Notes under the pieces: generated by a model
Told to the model about the DNA's origin: nothing
Seen by the model: only the letters and a program-made list of their open reading frames with translations
The model's database searches: none
Assembly (NCBI RefSeq): GCF_013170705.1
Contig: NZ_CP033334.1
Location: 310,001 to 374,000, forward strand
Direction of reading: 5' to 3'
Length of the DNA stretch: 64,000 bases
DNA from: Mesorhizobium loti
GTDB lineage: Bacteria; Pseudomonadota; Alphaproteobacteria; Rhizobiales; Rhizobiaceae
Part shown: in pieces, positions 8,148-17,418 of the stretch
Numbering within the stretch: the stretch's first letter is position 1
Layout of the letters: each line of letters starts with the position of its first letter
Made by a program: the position numbers and the translations under genes

Positions 8148-11029
8148 CCGCCTCGCGTCTTCCCACCGGCGGCAGCGCCATCGACCGGTCGCGCCCGATC
8201 CGATTCAGCTTCGACGGCGCAACCGTGGACGGCTTTGCCGGCGACACCATCGCCTCGGCACTGCTGGCCGGCGATGTCGCGGTCGTCGGCCGCAGCTTCA
8301 AATATCACCGGCCGCGCGGCATCTGGGGCGCCGGCGTCGAGGAGCCGAACGCGCTGGTCGACATCGGCGGCCCCCAGGCGAAACCGAACACGCGCGCCAC
8401 GACCGAGCCGGCACGCAACGGGCTGGTGGCGAAAAGCGTCAACGCGACGCCCAATGCGCTGGCCGACCGTAACGCCTTCCTCGACCGCTTCTCCCGTTTC
8501 ATTCCGGCGGCGTTTTACTACAAGACCTTCATGTGGCCGGACTGGCACATGTTCGAGCCGCGCATCCGCGCCATGGCCGGACTGGGCAAGGCCGACACCG
8601 ACTGGACATCGCCGGGCACGGCTGACCAGATCAACCATCATTGCGACGTGCTGGTTGTCGGCGCGGGACCGGCCGGATTGGCGGCGGCCAGGCTGGCGGC
8701 AGGTGCAGGCCTCGCCGTCACGCTGGTCGACGACCAGCAGACGCCGGGAGGATCCCTTGGCCACCGCGCCGGCGAGATCGACGGCAAGCCGGCTTCCGTC
8801 TGGGTCGAAGAGGCGGTTGCGGAGCTTGGCACGGGCGGTCACCTGATCCTGGCAGCGACCACCGCCTTCGGCATTTACGACCACAATCTGGTCGGGCTGA
8901 ACCAGCGGCATTTCGATGGCCGGCGCGACACGCTGTGGCGGGTCCGGCCGCGCCAGATCGTGCTGGCGACCGGCGCCATCGAACGACCGCTGCCCTTTGC
9001 CAACAATGACCTTCCGGGCATACTGTCGGCGGACGCGGCACTTGCCTATCTCAGGCGCCATGCGGTGCTGGTTGGACGGCGCATCGTCACCGCCACCAAC
9101 AATGACAGCGCTTACGAGGTCGCTGGCGCGCTGGCCGACGCCGGCGCAGAGGTAACGCTCGTCGACATCAGGCGTGACGGCATGCCCGACGCACCGGCCA
9201 AGGTACGGCTGGTCAAAGGGAGGGCGCTTGCTTCCGCCAGGGGCAGACTGCGGGTCGAGGGCGTGACACTGGATGACGGCACCAGGCTCGATGCCGATTG
9301 CGTGCTGGTCTCGGGCGGCTGGACGCCGACCATTCATCTCTTCGGCCAGGCCAAGGGCAAGCTGGCCTGGAGCGACGCACGCGCCGCCTTCCTGCCAGGC
9401 GATCCGGTCGACGGCATTTCGGTGGTCGGCGCCGCGGCTGGCGCGATCTCCTTGTCGGAAGTGTTCGCCGGCTTGGAGAAAGCCGTTGGCTTGCCGGGCC
9501 AGGCGAAAGCAGCCGTGCCGCGCAGCACGGGACCGGAAGCAACGGGCGGCGTTGCCGCCGCCTGGCCGGTGCCCGGTTCGAAAGGGCGCATCTGGATCGA
9601 CTACCAGAACGACGTGACGGTAAAGGACGTTGAACTGGCGGCGCGCGAAAACTTCGTCTCGGTCGAGCACCTGAAACGCTACACCACGCTCGGCATGGCA
9701 ACCGACCAGGGCAAGACCTCCAACCTGCCCGGCCTGGCCTTGATGGCCGGCATCACCGGCCGCACGGTGCCGGAAGTCGGCACCACCACCTACCGTCCGC
9801 CCTTCACGCCGGTGCCGCTGGCAAGCTTTGTCGGCGCGCGCGTCGGCGAGCTGATGGCACCCGTGCGCAGGCTGCCGCTGGAGGCCATGCACCGCGCCGG
9901 CGGCGCCGTCTTCCAGGAATATGGCGGCTGGCTGCGGCCGGCCCATTATGGCGGCCGCGGCGCCGACGCGGATCGCGCCATCCAGGACGAGGCGTGGCGC
10001 GCGCGCCAGTCGGTCGCGCTGTTCGACGGTTCGACGCTGGGCAAGATCGAGGTGATCGGCCCCAAGGCGGCCGAATTCGTCGATTTCCTCTACTACAACA
10101 CCATGTCGACGCTGAAGCCGGGCCGCTGCCGCTACGGGTTCATGCTGTCGGAGAACGGCGTAGTCTTCGATGACGGCGTGCTGGTTCGGCTGGACGAGCA
10201 TCGCTTCGTCGTGTCGTGTTCATCCTCGCATGTCGCTGCCGTGCACGCGCGGCTGGAGGAATGGCGCCAGGACCGATTTGGCCGCGACGCGGTCTATATC
10301 CACAACGCCACATCGGACATGGCGACGCTGACCGTTTCGGGGCCGAACGCCCGCAAGCTGCTCCAAGCACTCAACCTCGGCCTCTCGCTCGACGAGGCCG
10401 ACCTGCCGCACATGGCGATCGGCCATGGCAGCTATGGCGGTGACGAGGTCCGCGTCGCCCGCGTCAGCTTCACCGGCGACAGGAGCTACGAGATTTCGAT
10501 CCGGGCTGACCGCGCCGAGCCCTTGTGGGCACATCTGCGCCAGGCCGGCCAGGCGTTCGACGCCGTCACCATCGGCCTCGAAGCGCTGATGATCCTGCGT
10601 GCCGAAAAAGGCTTCATCGTCATCGGCAAGGATACCGACGGCACCACGCTGCCGCACGATCTCGGCAGCGAAGCGCCCCGCACCAAACGCCGGACCGAAT
10701 ATGTCGGCCGTCGCTCGCTGTTCACCGAGGAGGCCTCGCTCGGCGACCGCCTGCAGCTTGTCGGACTGACAGTGCCGTCTGGCGAAGCGCCGCTACCGAC
10801 CGGCGCCCACGGCATCAAGCGGAGCGACGGCAGACTGCACAGCCAGGGCTTCGTCACCTCGAGCTACCAGAGCCCGACGCTTGGCCGGCCCATCGCGCTC
10901 GGCCTGATCGAGCGCGGCGCGGCCCGCCACGGCGAGACGATCGAAATCCAGCATCTCGGCAAGGTTCGGTCGGCAACGATTGCCGCGCCTTGCGCCTTCG
11001 ACCCGGCAGGAGAGCGGCTCCATGCGTGA
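8144..11029 (+). CDS. soxA: Sarcosine oxidase alpha subunit
   Basis: A 961-residue subunit. The N-terminus has a 2Fe-2S-ferredoxin-like fold without cluster cysteines (FSFDGATVDGFAGDTIASAL). A Rossmann dinucleotide domain follows (VLVVGAGPAGLAAARLAAGAG, near residue 170), then a C-terminal GcvT-like domain from about residue 600 that binds tetrahydrofolate (SENGVVFDDGVLVRL, VSGPNARKLL, GLEALMILRAEKGF). In the complex, alpha binds NAD+ and folate and takes the one-carbon unit produced by beta. The GTG start overlaps the soxD stop by four bases. The soxG start lies inside its last codons. Confidence 0.97.
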   Translation: MTASRLPTGGSAIDRSRPIRFSFDGATVDGFAGDTIASALLAGDVAVVGRSFKYHRPRGIWGAGVEEPNALVDIGGPQAKPNTRATTEPARNGLVAKSVNATPNALADRNAFLDRFSRFIPAAFYYKTFMWPDWHMFEPRIRAMAGLGKADTDWTSPGTADQINHHCDVLVVGAGPAGLAAARLAAGAGLAVTLVDDQQTPGGSLGHRAGEIDGKPASVWVEEAVAELGTGGHLILAATTAFGIYDHNLVGLNQRHFDGRRDTLWRVRPRQIVLATGAIERPLPFANNDLPGILSADAALAYLRRHAVLVGRRIVTATNNDSAYEVAGALADAGAEVTLVDIRRDGMPDAPAKVRLVKGRALASARGRLRVEGVTLDDGTRLDADCVLVSGGWTPTIHLFGQAKGKLAWSDARAAFLPGDPVDGISVVGAAAGAISLSEVFAGLEKAVGLPGQAKAAVPRSTGPEATGGVAAAWPVPGSKGRIWIDYQNDVTVKDVELAARENFVSVEHLKRYTTLGMATDQGKTSNLPGLALMAGITGRTVPEVGTTTYRPPFTPVPLASFVGARVGELMAPVRRLPLEAMHRAGGAVFQEYGGWLRPAHYGGRGADADRAIQDEAWRARQSVALFDGSTLGKIEVIGPKAAEFVDFLYYNTMSTLKPGRCRYGFMLSENGVVFDDGVLVRLDEHRFVVSCSSSHVAAVHARLEEWRQDRFGRDAVYIHNATSDMATLTVSGPNARKLLQALNLGLSLDEADLPHMAIGHGSYGGDEVRVARVSFTGDRSYEISIRADRAEPLWAHLRQAGQAFDAVTIGLEALMILRAEKGFIVIGKDTDGTTLPHDLGSEAPRTKRRTEYVGRRSLFTEEASLGDRLQLVGLTVPSGEAPLPTGAHGIKRSDGRLHSQGFVTSSYQSPTLGRPIALGLIERGAARHGETIEIQHLGKVRSATIAAPCAFDPAGERLHA

Positions 11030-11564
11030 TCTCGCGGAAAAATGGTCTGTCGCGCCGGACTGGCAGAGCGCCACGATCGAGGTGCCGGGGCTCAAGATAG
11101 GCGCGATTGCCGGATTGCACCAACGTCTGGTCAGCGGCGACCTCGCGGCGTGGGCCGAAGCATCCGGCTTCGATGGAGCGGCCGCCGGTGCGTTCGGCCT
11201 GGCCGAGGGCGCACGCTATTCGGTTCGTCTGGCACGCGACCGATTGCTTGCCGTGTCGGCCACCCCTATCGGCATGGCCACGGGGTGGTTCAGCCAAGGG
11301 TTCGGGGTGACAGAAATCAGCGCCGGGCTACAGGTGTTCGAGGCAGAAGGCGCGGCGCTTGACGCTTTCATCGCGCGTGGAACGACGCTCGATCCCGGAC
11401 AACCGAGCGCCAGTGCGGCACTGTCCTTCGCCGGCATCAACGCCATCGTCTATCGCCATGAAAGCAAGCTGCGCATCCATGTCGACCGCGGTCTCGCGGC
11501 CTATCTCTGGACGTGGACGGAGCAGGCTGCCGGCCACATCGCGGCGGAAACCAGCCAGCCATGA
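11022..11564 (+). CDS. soxG: Sarcosine oxidase gamma subunit
   Basis: A 180-residue GcvT/YgfZ-like protein, the gamma subunit of heterotetrameric sarcosine oxidase, which packs against alpha. The ATG at 11022 is preceded by AGGAGA with good spacing and overlaps the end of soxA by eight bases, showing coupling. The body is poorly conserved, as is usual for SoxG; the call rests on position after soxA, length and the folate-protein-like C-terminal half. It is the last gene of the operon; the next gene is convergent and begins only a few bases away. Confidence 0.9.
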   Translation: MRDLAEKWSVAPDWQSATIEVPGLKIGAIAGLHQRLVSGDLAAWAEASGFDGAAAGAFGLAEGARYSVRLARDRLLAVSATPIGMATGWFSQGFGVTEISAGLQVFEAEGAALDAFIARGTTLDPGQPSASAALSFAGINAIVYRHESKLRIHVDRGLAAYLWTWTEQAAGHIAAETSQP

Positions 11565-11581
11565 TCACGCTCAGAGCGTGA
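11565..11581. terminator. Hairpin between the convergent soxG and membrane-protein genes
   Basis: TCACGCT and AGCGTGA form a seven-base stem with a three-base loop at the meeting point of two convergent genes. It lacks a clear T-run on either strand, so it is at best a weak bidirectional terminator. It overlaps the final codons of the minus-strand gene. Confidence 0.35.
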
Positions 11582-12056
11582 ACGACCAGAACAGGCAGGC
11601 CAGCGTCGCGGCGGCGAAGACCACGAAGAACAGGCTGCGCAACAGCACGTTGCGGCGCAGTTCGTTCATGACGAAGTGGCAGCCGACGACCGCCACGGCA
11701 AACAGGAACCGCCAGTTCAGCAGTGCCCACAAGGCGCTGCCCTGGCCGAAAGCCCATCGGGCGAGAAGGCCGCCTACGATGGTGGCGAACAGCACGATCA
11801 CCGTCCAGAAGATCGCGTCGGCGGCATGGGTGAGAACGATGCTGGCCGCGCGGATCGGCAGGATCATCATCAACAGCGCGCTGAAGAAATAGACGGCCGC
11901 GAGCGGAATGAACGTCCCGGCATCGGCGATGCCGTCGAGGCGCCTGACGCCGATCGCACCATAGGGATAGCCATGCCGCGCCACCGCCAGGCTCAACGCC
12001 ATCAGCAAGGCGGTCAGCACCGCGACGAGTGCGAAGGTCGTGAGGGCTTTGCTCAT
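11571..12056 (-). CDS. Small integral membrane protein of unknown function
   Basis: A 161-residue, strongly hydrophobic protein with four or five predicted membrane segments: near residues 5-27, 48-70, 77-98, 110-128 and 140-160. I do not recognise the family. It is the last gene on the minus strand of the organosulfur cluster, 118 bases downstream of the FMN reductase gene. Membership of that operon is therefore possible but not secure. No motif hints at transport or catalysis. Confidence 0.8.
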   Translation of the reverse strand: MSKALTTFALVAVLTALLMALSLAVARHGYPYGAIGVRRLDGIADAGTFIPLAAVYFFSALLMMILPIRAASIVLTHAADAIFWTVIVLFATIVGGLLARWAFGQGSALWALLNWRFLFAVAVVGCHFVMNELRRNVLLRSLFFVVFAAATLACLFWSFTL

Positions 12057-12174
12057 GGTGTTCCTGTCCCGGACGAATCAGACAGGAACCTTGTAGCGGG
12101 CGGTCGTAAATTGCACGTAAGCGGCGGTGTCGCCCATGCGGATTTCGACCTTCGCGCAACCCTCTTCGCGGCTG

Positions 12175-12735
12175 CTACTCAGCAGCGATCCTGCCTGCCG
12201 AGCGGTTGGCAAGCACAAAGCCGACCTCGTCCACCGCCTGCGCCGCGCGCTTCAGGATGGCATCGGAGCGCAGCACGCCGTCGGTGAAATCCTTGTCGGT
12301 GGCGTAGACTGCGGTCGGCAGCGTGAAGGCCTCGAAGAAGCCGAACAGCGGCCGCAACTGATGCTCGACGATCAAGGCATGGCGCTCGCCGCCGCCGGTC
12401 GCGGTCAGCAGGATGGGTTTGCCCCGCAGCGCCGCCGGATCGATCAGGTCGAAGAAGTGCTTGAACAGGCCGGTGTAGCTGCCCTTGTAGGTCGGCGAGC
12501 CAACCACCAGCACGTCGGCGGCGAGGATCTGGGCCAGGATCGGTTGCGCCTGGCCGTCGAGGTCGCGTGCCCATCTTGCCGTGCCCAGCGATGGGCCGAC
12601 ATCCTCGATGTCGTAGGTGCTGGCCGACAAGCCATGGCGCGCGGCGATGTCCTTGGCCACGAAATCGACGAAGGCGCGCGTCTTTGACGGCCGGGTGATG
12701 TTGCCGGAGAAGCCGACGACTGTTCGGTTTGACAT
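12175..12735 (-). CDS. msuE: NAD(P)H-dependent FMN reductase, MsuE type
   Basis: A 186-residue flavodoxin-like reductase. The N-terminal VGFSGNITRPSKTR is the phosphate-binding loop of the SsuE/MsuE family, and VVGSPTYKGSYTGLFKHFFDLI is the second flavin loop. The enzyme reduces FMN with NAD(P)H and hands FMNH2 to two-component monooxygenases such as SsuD and SfnG, both encoded in this cluster. TATGGGERHALIVEHQLRPLF is typical of the MsuE branch. The symbol is assigned by similarity and context. It lies 69 bases downstream of sfnB. Confidence 0.88.
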   Translation of the reverse strand: MSNRTVVGFSGNITRPSKTRAFVDFVAKDIAARHGLSASTYDIEDVGPSLGTARWARDLDGQAQPILAQILAADVLVVGSPTYKGSYTGLFKHFFDLIDPAALRGKPILLTATGGGERHALIVEHQLRPLFGFFEAFTLPTAVYATDKDFTDGVLRSDAILKRAAQAVDEVGFVLANRSAGRIAAE

Positions 12736-12804
12736 GGTGACTGGGCTCTCTTTGGTCTTGATGGTCGAAATCTTGGAGGGCAGCGGCCTGCCCCCCGGTG
12801 GGAA

Positions 12805-14052
12805 TCAGCTCCAGGCATGCAGCGGCGGGTTTTCGCCGTTGAGGAAGTATTTGCCGAGGATCGAGTACTTCCAGCGTACCGGATCGTGCAGCGTGTGGGT
12901 GCGGGCATTGCGCCAGTGCCGGTCGAGATTGTGCTCGGCCAGCGTCGAACGCGTGCCGGCCAGTTCGAACAGCTTGTTCGTCGCGGCGATGGCGATCTCG
13001 GTCGACAGGATTTTCGCCTCGGCGGTGACGATCTGCGCATGCGCCACCGTCTCGGCGGTCGGCTCGGCCACCGCGCGGTCGATTGCCAGGCCGGCTTTTT
13101 CGAGCAGCGCCTGCGCGGCGTGCAGGCGCAGCGTCAGGTCGCCGACCGCCTGGATGGTGTAGGGATCGTCCCAGGCATTGTCGACGCCGCTGTCGATCCA
13201 GGCGCGGCTTCTGGTCCTGACGAAGTGAACGGTCTCGTCGATCGCGGCTTGCGCGATGCCCGTGTCGACCGCCACCTGAATGATCTGGAAGATGGCGCCG
13301 TCAGCCGTCGGTCTGTCATAGCCCTTGTAGCCGGGCACGAGATGCGTCTTCGGCACCTTGACGTTGTCGATGATCACCGTACCCGACAACGTCGTGCGCT
13401 GGCCGAAGCTCGACCAGTCGTCGATGACCGTCAGGCCAGGCGCGCCACGATCGGCTATCGCGTACCAGGCGCGGCCCTCGTCATCGAGCGCCACGATCGG
13501 CACCAGATGGGCGAGCAGCGCGCCCGAGGAATAGAATTTACGGCCATTGACGACGACATGGTCGCCGGCATCGGTGAAGCGGGTCTCGAAATCGGCGGCG
13601 CGCTTGGAGCCGAATTCGGAAAAGGCGTTGCCGAACCGCGTGCCCTTCAGCGCTTCGGCAAACAGCAGTTTCTGCTGTTCCGCATCCGACACGGTGCGGA
13701 TAGCCGCAATGACGCCGAGATGGTTCTGCGCGATCTGGCCGATCGAGGAATCGGCCGCCGAGATGATCTCGATCACCTTGGCCAGCGTGACGTAGGACAC
13801 TTCCGGCCCGCCGAATGCCTTGGGCACATTGATCGACCACAGGCCGCTTTGCGAAAAGGCGTCGAGTTCGGCGACCGGCCAGATGCGCTCACGGTCGCGC
13901 TTGGAGGACTCCTTGAGGAATTCGGCGGCGAGCGCATGGGCGACCGCGACCGCCTCGGCGTCATCCCTTATGATGTGTGCCGGCTCCGACGGCCTTGCGA
14001 CCGGCGGCACGGCGGCGGAGGCGTGGTCTGTCTTGACGGTCGAGACGGTCAT
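12805..14052 (-). CDS. sfnB: SfnB-family sulfur acquisition oxidoreductase (acyl-CoA-dehydrogenase fold)
   Basis: A 415-residue flavin enzyme of the acyl-CoA dehydrogenase fold, in the branch that includes SfnB and DszC. It has an N-terminal helical domain (LWSINVPKAFGGPEVSY), a middle beta domain (GKFYSSGALLAHLVPI, GFGQRTTLSGTVIIDNVKVP type) and a C-terminal helical domain (ARTHTLHDPVRWKYSILGKYFLNGENPP). Members are linked to use of dimethyl sulfone and other organosulfur compounds as sulfur sources; the exact reaction is uncertain. The gene lies between the ABC transporter genes and msuE on the same strand. Confidence 0.9.
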   Translation of the reverse strand: MTVSTVKTDHASAAVPPVARPSEPAHIIRDDAEAVAVAHALAAEFLKESSKRDRERIWPVAELDAFSQSGLWSINVPKAFGGPEVSYVTLAKVIEIISAADSSIGQIAQNHLGVIAAIRTVSDAEQQKLLFAEALKGTRFGNAFSEFGSKRAADFETRFTDAGDHVVVNGRKFYSSGALLAHLVPIVALDDEGRAWYAIADRGAPGLTVIDDWSSFGQRTTLSGTVIIDNVKVPKTHLVPGYKGYDRPTADGAIFQIIQVAVDTGIAQAAIDETVHFVRTRSRAWIDSGVDNAWDDPYTIQAVGDLTLRLHAAQALLEKAGLAIDRAVAEPTAETVAHAQIVTAEAKILSTEIAIAATNKLFELAGTRSTLAEHNLDRHWRNARTHTLHDPVRWKYSILGKYFLNGENPPLHAWS

Positions 14053-14076
14053 TTCACTGCTCCTTCGAATTTCGTT

Positions 14077-14883
14077 TCAGGCAACGGCATGGAGATGGGC
14101 TGGTTTGGCAGCCGGCGACGGCGGTTGGCCGGTGGTCGATTGACCGAGATAGAAGGCGCGCACATCCTCACGCTGGCGAAGATCGGCAGCAGCGCCGGAA
14201 AGAACGGAGACGCCGTTTTCGAGCACCGTGGCGTGGTCGGCGTATTTGAGAGCCACCGCCGAGTTCTGCTCGGCGACCAGGATCGACAGACCGGTCTCGC
14301 GGTTGAGTTTTCTCAGCGTCTGAAAGATGTCCTGGACGATGAGCGGCGCGAGCCCCATTGACGGCTCATCGAGAACCAGCAGACGCGGCCGCGACATCAG
14401 CGCCCGGCCGATGGCCGTCATCTGCTGCTCGCCGCCGGAGGTCAGGCCGGACAAAGTCCGGCGCTTTTCCCGGAGACGGGGAAAACAGCCATAGATGCGT
14501 TCGAGGTCCGCGTTGATCTCGGCCCGGCGGCCGCTGCGGCCGATGCCGCCGGCGACCAGGTTTTCCTCGACGGTGAGGCTCTTGAAGCAGTGGCGGCCCT
14601 CGAGCACCGGGACCAGGCCGGCGCGCACGAGCTCGCCCGGCTTGCGGCGCGAGACATCCGAGCCTTCATAGCGGATGGTGCCGGCATTGACCTGGCCGCG
14701 CTCGGCGGGCAGCAGGTTGGAGACAGCCTTCAGCGTCGTGGTCTTGCCGGCACCATTGGCACCGAGCAGCGCCAGGATCTCACCGCGCCGGATCTCAAAA
14801 CTGACACCGTGCAGCGCCGTGATGGCGTGGTTGTAGGTGGCATGGATCGTGTCCACCGCAAGGATGACGTCATTGTCCGGCAT
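14077..14883 (-). CDS. ABC transporter ATP-binding protein, LivF type
   Basis: A 268-residue ATPase of the branched-chain amino acid (HAAT) transporter family. The Walker A motif GANGAGKTT is at about residues 41-49. The signature reads TSGGEQQMTAIGRAL, with Thr where Leu is usual, and Walker B is LLVLDEPSMGLAP. It would pair with the second ATPase (18315-19250) to drive two permeases in the inner membrane. Its position between the solute-binding protein and sfnB suggests the transported compound is an organosulfur substrate rather than leucine or valine. Confidence 0.93.
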   Translation of the reverse strand: MPDNDVILAVDTIHATYNHAITALHGVSFEIRRGEILALLGANGAGKTTTLKAVSNLLPAERGQVNAGTIRYEGSDVSRRKPGELVRAGLVPVLEGRHCFKSLTVEENLVAGGIGRSGRRAEINADLERIYGCFPRLREKRRTLSGLTSGGEQQMTAIGRALMSRPRLLVLDEPSMGLAPLIVQDIFQTLRKLNRETGLSILVAEQNSAVALKYADHATVLENGVSVLSGAAADLRQREDVRAFYLGQSTTGQPPSPAAKPAHLHAVA

Positions 14884-14955
14884 GAGCTCTTCTTTCGCGG
14901 TTCGAGGAACCGTAAAGGGCCGGGCGCCCTGTCCGTGGCGCCCGGCATTGGCTGA

Positions 14956-16293
14956 TCAGTTGGTGGTCACGGCGTTGGCATCATCGGCGGTGCGCAGCTT
15001 GATGCCCTTCTCCTTGGCATAGGCCTCGGCGGACTTTTCGATGATCGGCCGCAGCAGCGCCCAGTCCGGAGCGATCCAGTCGGAGACGACGTTCCACTTC
15101 TTGCCGTCCCACTGCTGGAAGGTCACGTAGCCCTCGCCTTCGTGATTGTCCCAGCTGACGTTGATCGAGTGGAACAGGTCCTTCGCGCCGAGCGCCTCGA
15201 CCTTGGCCGGATCGAGCTTGAGGTGTTCAAAGCCCCAACGGACTTCGTCTCCGGTCAGCGTGCGATGACCAAACTTCTCCTGCGCGACGCGGATCGCCTC
15301 GACATTGAGGATGCCGTTGACGATGCCGAGATTGTGGTAGACCGAGCCGATGCGCGACTTGTCTTCCAGATTGCCCTTGCCGGCGCCGTAGACGGTCTTC
15401 ACGATCTCCTGCACCACCGGATAGGTGTTGCCGGAAGCCTGGGTGGTGATGGCGGTGTAGCCCTTGGCGGCGTCACCGGCGGGGATGACATCCTCTTCCG
15501 AATTCGACCAGACATTGCCGACGATGTGGTCGACGGGATAGCCGACCTTGACCGCCGTCTTCAGCGCCACCGGGTTCATCACGCCCCAGCCGCGCAAGAC
15601 GACGAAGTCCGGCTTGGCGCGGCGGATGGTCAGCCACTGCGACTGCTGCTCGTTGCCGGGATGCGGCACCTCGATCTGCTGCACGGTGAAGCCGTATTTC
15701 TGCGCCAACAATTCATAGATCGGGATGGTTTCCTTGCCGTAGGGCGAGCCGTGATAGAGCACGACGATCTTCTTGCCCTTGAGCTTGTCGATGCCGCCTT
15801 CCTTGGAGGCGATGTAGTTCACGATTCCCGAAGTCTCGCTGTAGGGGTTGAGCAGCAGCGGGAAGACATAAGGGAAGACGCGTCCATCGGTGGAGTCCGT
15901 GCGGCCATGGTTGACCGTGATCAGCGGCACCTTGTCTGCGGTGATGCGGTCGATCATCGCATAGGCGATGCCGACCGAAAGCGGGTTCCAGGCGGCGGCA
16001 CCGGCATGGCTCTTCTGCCGCTCGTAGCATTCGACGCCGCGCTCGACCTCGTACTGCGTCTCGCATTCATCCCAGGTCAGCTTGACGCCGTTGACGCCGC
16101 CATCGCGGATGTTGATGAGGTTGAGATAGTCGATGAAGCCACCGAAGAAGCCGGTGCCGCCGGCCGCATAGGGTCCGACGCGGTAGCTCTGCAACGGGAA
16201 ATATTGTTCATCGGCGTGGGCGGCGGGCAAGGCCACCGACACGATCATCGCCGCGGACAGCGCCGCCGCCTTGATTGTGCTGAGAAAGGTCAT
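14956..16293 (-). CDS. ABC transporter periplasmic substrate-binding protein, branched-chain amino acid type
   Basis: A 445-residue periplasmic binding protein with a signal peptide of about 27 residues ending PAAHA. The body has the type I two-lobe fold of the LivJ-like family (YFPLQSYRVGPYAAGG, VVLYHGSPYGKETIPIYELLAQKYGF, DFVVLRGWGVMNPVALKTA). It is longer than LivJ itself and belongs to the extended members of that family. Its ligand is unknown; the neighbours point to sulfonates or a related organosulfur compound. The gene lies inside the transporter set, with spacers of about 80 bases on each side. Confidence 0.92.
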   Translation of the reverse strand: MTFLSTIKAAALSAAMIVSVALPAAHADEQYFPLQSYRVGPYAAGGTGFFGGFIDYLNLINIRDGGVNGVKLTWDECETQYEVERGVECYERQKSHAGAAAWNPLSVGIAYAMIDRITADKVPLITVNHGRTDSTDGRVFPYVFPLLLNPYSETSGIVNYIASKEGGIDKLKGKKIVVLYHGSPYGKETIPIYELLAQKYGFTVQQIEVPHPGNEQQSQWLTIRRAKPDFVVLRGWGVMNPVALKTAVKVGYPVDHIVGNVWSNSEEDVIPAGDAAKGYTAITTQASGNTYPVVQEIVKTVYGAGKGNLEDKSRIGSVYHNLGIVNGILNVEAIRVAQEKFGHRTLTGDEVRWGFEHLKLDPAKVEALGAKDLFHSINVSWDNHEGEGYVTFQQWDGKKWNVVSDWIAPDWALLRPIIEKSAEAYAKEKGIKLRTADDANAVTTN

Positions 16294-16374
16294 TGTCAGG
16301 GTACTCCCGGTGTGGGCCGTGTCGGGTTCGGCCTTTGGCTCATTTTCAAATGCAATTCACTTCAGACGCGCGGC

Positions 16375-17415
16375 TCAGGTCGACTGCCAGGCGAACAGGA
16401 GCCGTCTTCGGACCCTGTCCCACAGGGCCACCAGCCCATCGGGTTCAAGGATCAGAAACAGGATGATGAGCGCGCCAAGCACGATGCGCTGGCTCATGTC
16501 GAGCACGCCCGAGTCAAAGACATCGCCAAGCAGGAAGCCGCCGAGGCGCGATAAGCCAAGCGGGAAGACGACGATGAGCGCGGCGCCGAAAAAAGCGCCA
16601 CGGATCGAAGCCAGGCCCCCGATGATGATGATGAACAGGATCTGGAACGAGCGGTCGAGATCGAAGCCATCCGGCTCAACGGTCCTGAGATAGGCGAAGG
16701 CCCAGATGACGCCGGCGACGCCGATGATGAAGGAGGAGATGGCGAAGGCCAGAAGCTTGGTCTTCAACACCGGTATGCCGATGATGCGGGCGGCGGTCTC
16801 ATTGTCGCGGATGGCGATGAAGTTGCGCCCGGTCTGCGACGAGACCAGCCGATAGGCGAGGAAGGTGAGAACGCTGACGATGGTGAGCGCGAAGAGATAG
16901 CGGCCGACGGCGCCGTCGAAAGCGAAGCCTGAAATCGACAGCTTGGGCGCGTCGATGACGCCGGACGCCGAGTCGTTGGAGAACCAGCTGAACTTGGTCA
17001 GCGCCCATTGCACGAAGAACTGCGCGGCGAGCGTCGAGACGGCGAGATAAAAACCCTTCAGCCGCAGGCTGGGGAGGCCGAAGACGATGCCGATCGCGGC
17101 GGCGACAATGCCGGCCAGAAAGATGCTGCCGATCAGCGGCAGGCCCTCGACGCGCAGGTTGAAATTGTAGGCGGCGAAGGCGCCGGCCGCCATGAAGGCA
17201 GCACTTCCAAGCGAAACCTGGCCGGCATAGCCGGTAAGGATGTTCAGGCCCACGCCGGCGAGGCTGAGCGCCAGGAACGGCAGCAGGATGGCCTCGAAAA
17301 GATAGCTCGAGCCGATCAGCGGCACGACGCCATAGGCGAAGGCGAGCAGCAGCACGGGCACGATCCATTTCGGCAGGACCGGCGCCTCGGAGAAATCGCT
17401 TGTGATCGCGGCCAT
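16375..17415 (-). CDS. ABC transporter permease, LivM type
   Basis: A 346-residue inner-membrane permease with about nine hydrophobic segments and the LivM hallmarks LNILTGYAGQVSLGSAAFMAAGAF, LRLKGFYLAVSTLAAQFFVQW and FIIGVAGVIWAF. It would form the translocation channel with the LivH-type permease encoded directly upstream, three bases away. Confidence 0.94.
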   Translation of the reverse strand: MAAITSDFSEAPVLPKWIVPVLLLAFAYGVVPLIGSSYLFEAILLPFLALSLAGVGLNILTGYAGQVSLGSAAFMAAGAFAAYNFNLRVEGLPLIGSIFLAGIVAAAIGIVFGLPSLRLKGFYLAVSTLAAQFFVQWALTKFSWFSNDSASGVIDAPKLSISGFAFDGAVGRYLFALTIVSVLTFLAYRLVSSQTGRNFIAIRDNETAARIIGIPVLKTKLLAFAISSFIIGVAGVIWAFAYLRTVEPDGFDLDRSFQILFIIIIGGLASIRGAFFGAALIVVFPLGLSRLGGFLLGDVFDSGVLDMSQRIVLGALIILFLILEPDGLVALWDRVRRRLLFAWQST

Positions 17416-17418
17416 GGC

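Noticed and set aside
8006..10201. 731-residue minus-strand open frame
   Set aside because: Antisense to soxD and soxA, both certain. The composition is typical of shadow frames.
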